Positions 34,460-42,513 of a stretch of 64,000 nt of DNA are shown here, in pieces. The position numbers and the translations under genes are program-made. The DNA is from Anaerostipes hominis (ex Lee et al. 2021) (GTDB lineage Bacteria > Bacillota > Clostridia > Lachnospirales > Lachnospiraceae), in assembly GCF_002270485.1 (NCBI RefSeq), contig NZ_NQOG01000002.1, forward strand, positions 289,298 through 353,297, read 5' to 3'. Within the stretch, counting starts at the first letter, position 1. The number at the start of each line of letters is the position of its first letter. Under the pieces are notes generated by a model. It did no database searches and had not been told where the DNA came from. It worked only from the letters and a program-made list of their open reading frames with translations.

Positions 34460-36361
34460 ATGGAAGTAAACTTGGCGAAAACTGCAGGATTTTGTTTCGG
34501 TGTCAGACGCGCGGTGGATAAAGTCTATGAGGAAGCAGGGAAAGAACAGGTCTATACATACGGACCGATCATCCACAACTCGGAGGTAGTCTCCGATCTG
34601 GAACAAAGAGGCATAAAAGTTCTCCATTCCAGAGAAGAACTGGAGAAGATTTCAGAGGGCACTGTGATCATCCGGTCCCACGGCGTGGCAAAGGACATTT
34701 ATGAGCTGATCCGGCAGAAGGGGCTGCATCTGGTAGACGCCACCTGTCCCTTTGTCTTAAAGATCCACAGGATCGTGGAGAAGGCCAGTGCCGAGGGAAA
34801 ACAGATCCTGATCATCGGCAGTGCGGAACATCCCGAGGTAGAAGGAATCAGGGGCTGGTGCAGCAAAGATGTCCATGTGATCTCCGATGCAGAAGGGCTT
34901 TCGGAGATCGATCTCGGCTGCAAACCGACCTGCGTTGTTTCACAGACGACATTTAATTACAATAAATTTCAAGATATAGTTGAAATTATCAAGGAAAAGA
35001 GTTATCATATAGAAGTATGTAATACAATTTGTAATGCCACAGAAGAGCGTCAACTGGAAGCAAAATCTATAGCACACGATGTAGATGCAATGATTGTCAT
35101 TGGCGACAGACAAAGTTCTAACAGCCAGAAATTATATGAGATCAGCAAGAAAGAGTGTGGGAACACCTTTTTTGTGCAGACACTTAAAGACCTGGATTTG
35201 AAACTTTTTGAATCGACTGGTAAGGTAGGTATTACAGCGGGGGCATCCACCCCAGAGAAAATTATCAAGGAGGTTCATGCTAGCATGACGGAAAAGAGTT
35301 TTGAACAATTATTAGAGGAAAGTTTAGTTACGATTCGTAACGGAGAGGTAGTGGAAGGAACAGTCATTGACGTAAAACCAGATGAGATCATCTTAAACAT
35401 CGGTTACAAAGCTGACGGTATTCTGACACGCAGTGAGTACTCTAATGATGCGGCTAACTTAGATTTAACAACGATCGCCAAAGTAGGGGATACGATGGAG
35501 ACAAAAGTCCTTAAAGTGAACGACGGAGAAGGACAAGTGTTGTTGACATATAAGAGACTGGCAGCAGAAAAAGGCAACAAGCGTCTGGAAGAAGCTTACG
35601 AAAACAAGGAAGTGCTCAAAGCGCCTGTGGCTCAGGTTTTAGATGGTGGTTTAAGTGTGATTATCGATGAGGCGAGAGTCTTCATCCCTGCAAGCCTTGT
35701 ATCTGATTCTTACGAGAGAGACTTAAAGAAATATGACGGACAGGAAATCGAGTTTGTCATCAGTGAGTTTAACCCGAGAAAGAGAAGAGTCATCGGAGAC
35801 CGCAAGCAGTTGTTAGTGGCTGCAAAGAAAGAAAAACAGAAAGAATTATTTGAAAAGATCGAGCCTGGAATGAAGATCGACGGAGTTGTCAAGAACGTGA
35901 CAGACTTCGGTGCGTTCATAGATTTAGGCGGTGCAGACGGACTGCTTCATATCTCTGAGATGTCCTGGGGACGTGTAGAGAATCCTAAAAAGGTATTTTC
36001 TATCGGAGATAAGGTTACGGTACTGATCAAGGATATCCAGGGTGAGAAGATCGCGTTAAGCCTGAAATTCCCTGAAGAGAATCCATGGTTAAAGGCAGAA
36101 GAGAAATATAAAGTTGGCAACGTTGTGGACGGAAAAGTTGCGCGTATGACTGATTTCGGAGCATTTGTTGAGTTAGAATCAGGCATTGATGCTCTGCTTC
36201 ACGTATCTCAGATTGCCAAGGAACATATTGACAAGCCATCTGATGTTTTATCCGTTGGACAGGAAATCACAGCCAAAGTCGTTGACTTCAAAAAGGATGA
36301 AAAGAAGATCAGCTTGAGCATGAAAGCATTGATCACTGACAATGCAGATGATGCAGAATAA
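34460..36361 (+). CDS. ispH: Bifunctional HMBPP reductase (IspH) / ribosomal protein S1
   Basis: A fusion known from Clostridia. Residues 1-280 are IspH, the [4Fe-4S] enzyme making IPP and DMAPP in the MEP pathway, with Cys12 (AGFCFGV), Cys96 (DATCPFV) and Cys191 (NTICNATEERQ). Residues about 295-633 hold four S1 RNA-binding repeats, the third and fourth being the most canonical (VVKNVTDFGAFIDLGGADGLLHIS; VARMTDFGAFVELESGIDALLHVS). An in-frame ATG at 35285, just at the domain boundary, has AAGGAGG at 35267-35273, so a free 358-residue S1 may also be made. Three bases after cmk; ends at a terminator. Confidence 0.95.
   Translation: MEVNLAKTAGFCFGVRRAVDKVYEEAGKEQVYTYGPIIHNSEVVSDLEQRGIKVLHSREELEKISEGTVIIRSHGVAKDIYELIRQKGLHLVDATCPFVLKIHRIVEKASAEGKQILIIGSAEHPEVEGIRGWCSKDVHVISDAEGLSEIDLGCKPTCVVSQTTFNYNKFQDIVEIIKEKSYHIEVCNTICNATEERQLEAKSIAHDVDAMIVIGDRQSSNSQKLYEISKKECGNTFFVQTLKDLDLKLFESTGKVGITAGASTPEKIIKEVHASMTEKSFEQLLEESLVTIRNGEVVEGTVIDVKPDEIILNIGYKADGILTRSEYSNDAANLDLTTIAKVGDTMETKVLKVNDGEGQVLLTYKRLAAEKGNKRLEEAYENKEVLKAPVAQVLDGGLSVIIDEARVFIPASLVSDSYERDLKKYDGQEIEFVISEFNPRKRRVIGDRKQLLVAAKKEKQKELFEKIEPGMKIDGVVKNVTDFGAFIDLGGADGLLHISEMSWGRVENPKKVFSIGDKVTVLIKDIQGEKIALSLKFPEENPWLKAEEKYKVGNVVDGKVARMTDFGAFVELESGIDALLHVSQIAKEHIDKPSDVLSVGQEITAKVVDFKKDEKKISLSMKALITDNADDAE
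35267..35287 (+). promoter_or_regulatory. Internal ribosome binding site and ATG for a free S1 protein
   Basis: AAGGAGG at 35267-35273 lies 11 bases before in-frame ATG 35285 (MTEKSFEQLLEE), exactly between the IspH and S1 parts. Internal initiation is inferred from position and strength of the site, not shown. Confidence 0.5.
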
Positions 36362-36371
36362 GAGATTGACG

Positions 36372-36406
36372 GGGCGGTTTCCGATGCAGGAAACCGTCTT
36401 TTTTTG
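36372..36406 (+). terminator. Terminator after ispH-S1
   Basis: CGGTTTCC and GGAAACCG around GATGCA, followed by TCTTTTTTT. Confidence 0.88.
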
Positions 36407-36435
36407 ACCTGCCAGGGGTTCCCGTCAATCCGCTA

Positions 36436-36464
36436 TTGTAATATGGCTGATTTTAAGCTATAAT
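36436..36464 (+). promoter_or_regulatory. Promoter of pyruvate carboxylase
   Basis: TTGTAA at 36436-36441, 17 bases, TATAAT at 36459-36464; leader of about 70 bases. Confidence 0.65.
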
Positions 36465-36541
36465 GTTTTCTAATACGTCTTGCTGTGGCGGATCATTGTC
36501 CTGCCAGGAAAGACAAATTTTATATAAGGAGTAGTTTACCA

Positions 36542-39500
36542 ATGCAAATAAAGAAATTTAAAAAAGTATTAGTAGCCAACCGCGGTGAGATTGCGATCCG
36601 TATATTCCGTGCTCTCAATGAGTTAGGTATTACCACTGTTGGCGTATTTTCAAAAGAAGACCGCTATGCATTGTTCCGCTCCAAGGCGGATGAGTCATAT
36701 CAGCTGAATCCGGATAAAGGACCGATCGATGCGTATCTGGATATCAAGACCATCATCCGGATTGCCAAAGAGAAAAATGTTGATGCGATCCATCCGGGAT
36801 ACGGATTCCTGTCTGAAAATCCGGAATTTGTAGATGCCTGTGAGAGACACGGTATTACCTTTATTGGACCGACATCTGACATTATGAGGGCGATGGGAGA
36901 TAAAATCTCTTCCAAGCAGATGGCAATCCAAGCGGATGTGCCGATCATTCCGGGTGTGGACCATGCGGTACATAGTGAAAAAGAAGTCATTGAGATCGCA
37001 GAGAAGGTCGGATACCCTGTGATGCTGAAAGCATCCAACGGAGGCGGCGGACGCGGCATGCGCATCGTTCACACGGCAGAAGATATGCCGAAGGAATATG
37101 CGGAAGCAAGGGATGAATCCAAAAAGGCATTCGGAGACGACCAGATTTTTATTGAAAAGTATCTTAAAAGTCCGAAGCATATTGAAGTACAGATCATCGG
37201 AGATAACTACGGTAATGTAGTCCACCTGTATGACCGTGACTGTTCTGTGCAGCGGCGTCACCAGAAGGTGGTAGAGTATGCACCAGCCTTCAGTATTCCG
37301 GAAGAGACAAGGCAGGTTATATTTGACAGTTCTTTAAGGCTGGCAAAGACGGTCGGGTACCGCAACGCCGGAACGTTAGAGTTCCTTGTGGACGCCGACA
37401 ACAATCCTTACTTCATCGAGATGAATCCGAGGATCCAGGTAGAACACACGGTGACAGAAATGGTGACAGGGATCGATATTGTACAGACACAGATCCTCGT
37501 TGCTCAGGGGTATACCCTTGACTCTGATGAGATCCAGATTCCTTCTCAGGAAAGTGTGGAAACTACGGGCTATGCTATTCAGACACGTATTACCACCGAA
37601 GATCCGTCAAACAACTTCCTGCCGGATACAGGAAAGATCACGGTATACCGTTCCGGAGCAGGAAATGGAATCCGTCTGGACGGAGGAAATGCTTATGCAG
37701 GGGCAGAGATCACTCCATATTATGACAGCCTCCTTGTAAAGGCATGTTCTCATGACCGTACGTTCTTAGGGGCTGTGATGAAGTCTACCCGTGTGCTGAA
37801 AGAGACGAGAATCCGGGGCATCAAGACAAATATCCCGTTCCTGATTAATGTCCTTAACCATGAGACCTTTAAATCAGGAGAGTGCTATACGACATTTATA
37901 GAAGATACTCCTGAGCTGTTTCTTTTCGCCGCATCCCAGGACCGTGCCACAAAGATCCTGGAGTTCCTCGGAAATAAAATGGTCAATGAACAGAAGGCAG
38001 AAGAAAAACCGTTCTTCGAAGACCGCGTGCTTCCCAAATATGACAAGAAGAAAGAGATTTACGGCGCCCGCGATGAATTCTTAAAACTCGGAGCCGAAGG
38101 TTATACTCAGAAGATCTTAAACGATAAAAAACTTTATGTGACTGATACAACGATGAGAGATGCCCAGCAGTCTCTGATGGCAACCCGTATGAGAACAAAG
38201 GATCTTGCAGGTGCTGCCAAGGCGTCCAACCAGTACATGGCAAACGCATTTTCCATGGAAGCGTGGGGAGGAGCCACATACGATACTTCTTACCGCTTCT
38301 TAAAGGAATCTCCGTGGGTAAGGCTGGCACTCTTAAGAGAAAGAATGCCGAATACCCTGATCCAGATGCTTCTTCGGGCATCCAATGCGGTCGGATACAA
38401 GAATTATCCGGACAATGTAGTGACGACTTTTATCGAAGAGGCAGCATCTCGCGGAGTCGATGTATTCCGTATTTTTGACAGCTTAAACTGGGTCGAGAAT
38501 ATGAAGCTTCCGATCGAGACGGCATTAAAGACCGGAAAGATCGTGGAAGGAGCTATCTGTTATACCGGGGATATTCTGAATCCGGATGAGACAAAATATA
38601 CGCTGGACTACTATGTGAAAAAGGCGAAAGAACTGGAAAGCCTGGGATGCCACATCTTTACCATCAAGGATATGGCCGGACTTGTGAAGCCGTATGCGGC
38701 CGAAAAGCTGATCAGAACGCTGAAAGAAGAACTGAACATACCGGTCAACCTGCACACCCATGATTCTACCGGAAACGGAGTCAGTACTCTGCTGAAAGCT
38801 GCGGAAGCGGGAGTGGATATTGTTGACTGTGCCATCGGTTCTATGAGCTCCATGACAAGCAACCCGTCTATGAACTCTCTCGCAGAGGCTCTCAGGGGAA
38901 GCGAGAGGGATACAGGATTAATTCCGGATGAACTCACAGAATTAAGCCAGTACTATGAGAGACTGAGACCGGTTTATAAACAGTTTGAAAGCGGCATGGA
39001 CGCTCCGAATACAGAGATCTACAAGTATGAGATTCCGGGAGGACAGTACTCAAACCTGCTGGCTCAGGTAAAAGAGATGGGAGCCGCGGAGGATTTTGAA
39101 GAGATCAAGAGTCTGTACAAAGACGCCAATGATCTGCTTGGAAATATCGTGAAGGTTACGCCTTCTTCTAAAGTCGTGGGAGACTTTGCCATCTTTATGT
39201 TTAAAAACGGCCTGACCAAAGAAAATATCCTGACAGAGGGCAAAGGCTTATCTTATCCTGATTCAGTGGTCGAATATTTTGAAGGCATGATCGGACAGCC
39301 GGAAGGCGGATTCCCGAAGGAACTTCAGGATATTGTGCTGAAAGGCAAAGAACCGATCACCGTCCGTCCGGGAAGCCTGATTCCTCCGGAAGACTTCGAC
39401 CAGATCAAGAAAGGGCTCAAGGAGTTCTTCTATGTTGATACAATGGAAGACGAAAAGACGCTCCACCGCAAAGCCATCAGTTATGCTATGTATCCGAAAG

Positions 39501-40003
39501 TATATGAGGATTACTGCAGACATTTTGAGGCATACAATGATGTCACAAGGCTGGAAAGCCATGTGTATTTCTACGGGCTGAGAAAGGGTGAGGAGACCAC
39601 ACTGACCATCGGAGAAGGAAAAGACCTGATCATCAAATTTGTGGATATGTCAGAACCGGATGAGAACGGATACCGTCTGCTGGAATTCGAGGTCAACGGT
39701 TCCATGCGTGAGGTGAAGATCTTAGACCGCAACCTGGAAGTCAAGGCAGACCACAGGATCAAGGCGGATAAGAGCAATTCGGCACATTTAGGCTCAACAA
39801 TCCCGGGAACCGTCGGAAAAGTCCTCGTAAAAGAGGGAGATCCGGTAACTGTGAACATGCCGCTGCTTACCGTGGAAGCGATGAAGATGGAAACAACTGT
39901 CGTATCCAAGGTCAACGGCAAGGTAGATAAGATCTACGTCAAAGAAGGCGAACAGGTTAATCAGGAAGATCTGCTTGTATCTTTTGAAATCGAAGAAGAA
40001 TAA
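36542..40003 (+). CDS. pyc: Pyruvate carboxylase
   Basis: Biotin enzyme forming oxaloacetate from pyruvate, bicarbonate and ATP (anaplerosis). 1153 residues, single-chain form: biotin carboxylase (about 1-450; GGGGRGMRIV, FIEMNPRIQVEHTVTE), carboxyltransferase (about 530-1000; DTTMRDAQQSLMATRMRT, VNLHTHDSTGNG) and C-terminal biotin carrier with AMKM (TVEAMKMETTV). ATG 36542 has AAGGAG upstream; the longer reading from 36485 has no site. Monocistronic, with its own promoter and terminator. Confidence 0.97.
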   Translation: MQIKKFKKVLVANRGEIAIRIFRALNELGITTVGVFSKEDRYALFRSKADESYQLNPDKGPIDAYLDIKTIIRIAKEKNVDAIHPGYGFLSENPEFVDACERHGITFIGPTSDIMRAMGDKISSKQMAIQADVPIIPGVDHAVHSEKEVIEIAEKVGYPVMLKASNGGGGRGMRIVHTAEDMPKEYAEARDESKKAFGDDQIFIEKYLKSPKHIEVQIIGDNYGNVVHLYDRDCSVQRRHQKVVEYAPAFSIPEETRQVIFDSSLRLAKTVGYRNAGTLEFLVDADNNPYFIEMNPRIQVEHTVTEMVTGIDIVQTQILVAQGYTLDSDEIQIPSQESVETTGYAIQTRITTEDPSNNFLPDTGKITVYRSGAGNGIRLDGGNAYAGAEITPYYDSLLVKACSHDRTFLGAVMKSTRVLKETRIRGIKTNIPFLINVLNHETFKSGECYTTFIEDTPELFLFAASQDRATKILEFLGNKMVNEQKAEEKPFFEDRVLPKYDKKKEIYGARDEFLKLGAEGYTQKILNDKKLYVTDTTMRDAQQSLMATRMRTKDLAGAAKASNQYMANAFSMEAWGGATYDTSYRFLKESPWVRLALLRERMPNTLIQMLLRASNAVGYKNYPDNVVTTFIEEAASRGVDVFRIFDSLNWVENMKLPIETALKTGKIVEGAICYTGDILNPDETKYTLDYYVKKAKELESLGCHIFTIKDMAGLVKPYAAEKLIRTLKEELNIPVNLHTHDSTGNGVSTLLKAAEAGVDIVDCAIGSMSSMTSNPSMNSLAEALRGSERDTGLIPDELTELSQYYERLRPVYKQFESGMDAPNTEIYKYEIPGGQYSNLLAQVKEMGAAEDFEEIKSLYKDANDLLGNIVKVTPSSKVVGDFAIFMFKNGLTKENILTEGKGLSYPDSVVEYFEGMIGQPEGGFPKELQDIVLKGKEPITVRPGSLIPPEDFDQIKKGLKEFFYVDTMEDEKTLHRKAISYAMYPKVYEDYCRHFEAYNDVTRLESHVYFYGLRKGEETTLTIGEGKDLIIKFVDMSEPDENGYRLLEFEVNGSMREVKILDRNLEVKADHRIKADKSNSAHLGSTIPGTVGKVLVKEGDPVTVNMPLLTVEAMKMETTVVSKVNGKVDKIYVKEGEQVNQEDLLVSFEIEEE

Positions 40004-40025
40004 TCTTTCTCATTATGACAGACAA

Positions 40026-40061
40026 TAAAAGGGAGAAGCACTGCGCTTCTTCCTTTTTTTA
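40026..40061 (+). terminator. Terminator after pyc
   Basis: GGGAGAAGC and GCTTCTTCC around ACTGC, followed by a run of seven T. Confidence 0.82.
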
Positions 40062-40085
40062 TTAAATCAAAGTGAGGATGTCGAT

Positions 40086-40736
40086 ATGAATGAAGATCAA
40101 AGAAATGAAATAAAAGATATCGGAGAATTGGATTTGGGCGGTATCCACGTGATGACGGTCATTGGAGAGATCGAGGGGCACCAGCTGTCAGCCCAGAATT
40201 CCAAGACAACCAAATATGAGCATATGATCCCGGCGCTGGCAAGAGCAGAGTATTCTGATGATATCAAAGGAATCCTGATCCTGATCAATACGGTCGGAGG
40301 CGATGTGGAATGCGGTCTGGCGCTCGCAGAGATGATCGCTTCTCTGAGCAAACCCACAGTAACTCTTGTATTGGGAGGAAGCCATTCCATCGGTGTGCCC
40401 CTTGCAGTCTCTTCCGACTATTCTTTTATTGTTAAAAGTGCAACAATGATGATCCACCCAGTGCGGTCCGGCGGTACTTTTATCGGTGTGCTTCAGAGCT
40501 ACCGCAATATTGAGAAGATCCAGGACCGCATTACAAGGTTTATCAGCGACCACTCTGATATCACAAAAGACAAGGTAGAAGAGCTGATGCTCCACATCGG
40601 AGAGCAGGTGAAGGACGCAGGGACCATATTGGAGGGAGAACAGGCGGTGGAGCTGGGTCTCATCAATGAAATCGGAGGCATGAGCGAAGCCTTTGCAAAG
40701 CTTCAGGAACTCGTACAAAATACCTCGGAAAACTGA
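40086..40736 (+). CDS. tepA: ClpP-like serine protease, TepA family
   Basis: A 216-residue S14-family protease of the TepA/YmfB type, implicated in translocation or spore-related proteolysis in Bacillus; no Clp ATPase partner is known. Catalytic Ser101 in GGSHSIGVP and His124 in MMIHPVR are visible; the Asp should lie in the region after DRITRFIS. In Bacillus the homologue lies next to spoIIIE; here an [FeFe] hydrogenase gene sits between it and the FtsK/SpoIIIE gene. GAGG lies upstream of the ATG at 40086. Confidence 0.88.
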   Translation: MNEDQRNEIKDIGELDLGGIHVMTVIGEIEGHQLSAQNSKTTKYEHMIPALARAEYSDDIKGILILINTVGGDVECGLALAEMIASLSKPTVTLVLGGSHSIGVPLAVSSDYSFIVKSATMMIHPVRSGGTFIGVLQSYRNIEKIQDRITRFISDHSDITKDKVEELMLHIGEQVKDAGTILEGEQAVELGLINEIGGMSEAFAKLQELVQNTSEN

Positions 40737-40792
40737 GAGAAAACCGGGGGTTTCGGTGTACAGAATAAAGTACAAAAAAAGCAAAAAAATCC

Positions 40793-40821
40793 TTTAATTT
40801 CGGATAAAAGTAGTGTAGAAT
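40793..40821 (+). promoter_or_regulatory. Probable promoter of the hydrogenase gene
   Basis: TTTAAT at 40793-40798, 17 bases, TAGAAT at 40816-40821; start expected near 40828. Confidence 0.5.
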
Positions 40822-40830
40822 GATAATAGA

Positions 40831-40848
40831 TTGTTTTTATTTTAACGA
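40831..40848 (+). promoter_or_regulatory. Candidate Rex operator at the hydrogenase start site
   Basis: TTGTTTTTATTTTAACGA agrees with the redox-repressor Rex pattern TTGTTAA-N4-TTAACAA at 11 of 14 defined positions and overlies the predicted transcription start. An NADH-responsive switch would fit a fermentative hydrogenase. Inference only. Confidence 0.35.
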
Positions 40849-40865
40849 ACATTAAAGGAGGAGCT

Positions 40866-42353
40866 ATGAGAGGAATTGAGACCCCGGTCCGAGAGATCAG
40901 AAAAAAGGTATTTACAGAGATTGCTAAATTTGCCTATGAACAAAGAGACCTTGAAGAAATTGAGGATCTGCCGTACGAATTAGTGAAAGGTGAGCTGCCG
41001 ACATACCGCGACAGTATTTATCGTGAAAGGGCAGTGGTAGGAGAGAGAATCCGTCTTGCCATGGGGATGTCTTTAAGACCTGCTGATAAGCCTGCAAGAA
41101 TAACAAAAGGAATCAAACAGAGCAACATTGCGGAAAAATACTACGAGCCGCCGCTTTTGCAGGTGATCCCGGCAGCGTGCAACGCCTGCAAGGACAGAGC
41201 ATTCATCGTAGGAGGAGAGTGTCAGGGATGTATGGCACATCCATGTATGGAAGTATGTCCGAAAAATGCCATCAGCTTTGTGGACGGATATTCCTACATC
41301 GATCAGGAAAAGTGCATTAAGTGCGGACAGTGCCAGAAGGTTTGCCCATACAGTGCGATCCATGAGAGAAAAAGACCGTGTGAAGTTGCCTGTGGCGTGG
41401 GAGCGATCGAAACCGACTATGCCGGACGCGCTACCATCAATCCGGACAAGTGTGTATCCTGCGGTATGTGCATGGTCAACTGTCCGTTTGGAGCCATCGC
41501 AGACAAGTCACAGATCTATCAGCTGATCAAAGCCATGAATGAGGGCAACGAAGTCATCGCCATCCTGGCCCCTGCTTTTGTTGGTCAGTTTGGACCGAAG
41601 GCAACACCTGCCAAGGTGAAGGCCGCACTGCTGGACATCGGATTTGCCGATGTATGGGAAGTGGCAGTGGGAGCGGATGCAGGTGCTCTGGAAGAAGCGG
41701 ATCACTATGCACATGGAGTTGTCACAGGAGAGGTGCCGTTCCTTTTGACCTCCTGCTGTCCGTCTTGGTCTATGCTCGGGAAAAAGTACTTCCCTGAACT
41801 GATCGACCAGATATCAAATTCACTCACCCCGATGGTGGCAACAGCCAGAGCTGCAAGACAGACCAACAAGAATGCAAAGATCGTGTTCGTCGGCCCTTGT
41901 GTGGCTAAAAAACTGGAAGCTTCCAGGAAATCTGTCAGAAGTGAAGTGGACTTCGTCATTACATTTGAAGAATTGGACGGCATGTTTACCGCCAAGGATA
42001 TTGATTTCAGTACTTACGACAAAGAAGTCGAGATGAACGATGCGTTCGGTGCAGGACGCGGATATGCAGTTGCAAGCGGTGTTGCCGCGGCTATCGAAGC
42101 ATGTGTGAAAGAATACCATCCGGGAGTAGATGTGAAGATTGACCACGTGGAAGGACTCGCAGAGTGCAAGAAGATGCTCCTTCAGGCAAAAGCCGGCAAG
42201 AAGAACGGCTACCTGATCGAAGGAATGGGATGCCCGGGAGGGTGCGTTGCCGGAGCCGGAACCAATATCCCGGTAGTCAAAGCGGGTGTACAGGTTAAAA
42301 AGTTCGTGAATGAAGCAGAGCAGTTCATTCCGCCTGAGACAGCAAAATACTGA
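40866..42353 (+). CDS. Monomeric [FeFe] hydrogenase, group B type
   Basis: Hydrogen-metabolising iron enzyme, 495 residues. N-terminal domain (about 1-95), then ferredoxin-like Fe-S modules: CNACKDRAFIVGGECQGCMAHPCMEVCP, CIKCGQCQKVCP and CVSCGMCMVNCP. The H-cluster domain (about 215-480) has L1 TSCCPSW, L2 VGPCVAKKLEA and L3 EGMGCPGGCVAGAG. L2 starts GPC instead of MPC, as in group B enzymes. No maturases (HydEFG) or partner subunits are nearby, and no NADH-binding domain, so ferredoxin is the likely partner. AAAGGAGG precedes the ATG. Confidence 0.93.
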   Translation: MRGIETPVREIRKKVFTEIAKFAYEQRDLEEIEDLPYELVKGELPTYRDSIYRERAVVGERIRLAMGMSLRPADKPARITKGIKQSNIAEKYYEPPLLQVIPAACNACKDRAFIVGGECQGCMAHPCMEVCPKNAISFVDGYSYIDQEKCIKCGQCQKVCPYSAIHERKRPCEVACGVGAIETDYAGRATINPDKCVSCGMCMVNCPFGAIADKSQIYQLIKAMNEGNEVIAILAPAFVGQFGPKATPAKVKAALLDIGFADVWEVAVGADAGALEEADHYAHGVVTGEVPFLLTSCCPSWSMLGKKYFPELIDQISNSLTPMVATARAARQTNKNAKIVFVGPCVAKKLEASRKSVRSEVDFVITFEELDGMFTAKDIDFSTYDKEVEMNDAFGAGRGYAVASGVAAAIEACVKEYHPGVDVKIDHVEGLAECKKMLLQAKAGKKNGYLIEGMGCPGGCVAGAGTNIPVVKAGVQVKKFVNEAEQFIPPETAKY

Positions 42354-42379
42354 TATTCATTATATTTCAGAGATACAAA

Positions 42380-42420
42380 AGAGTCTGAACGGAACCAAAG
42401 AGTTCTGCCCAGGCTCTTTA
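42380..42420 (+). terminator. Probable terminator after the hydrogenase gene
   Basis: AAAGAGTCTG pairs with CAGGCTCTTT (one mismatch), followed by ACATTTATTTA; the tail is weak. Confidence 0.5.
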
Positions 42421-42513
42421 CATTTATTTAGGTTAATTGTAAAATAGGCATATAACTCTTTTGATAAAGGGTTGTTGAGCATTAAATATAAGAAGAAAAG
42501 AGATTCCAGAAGA

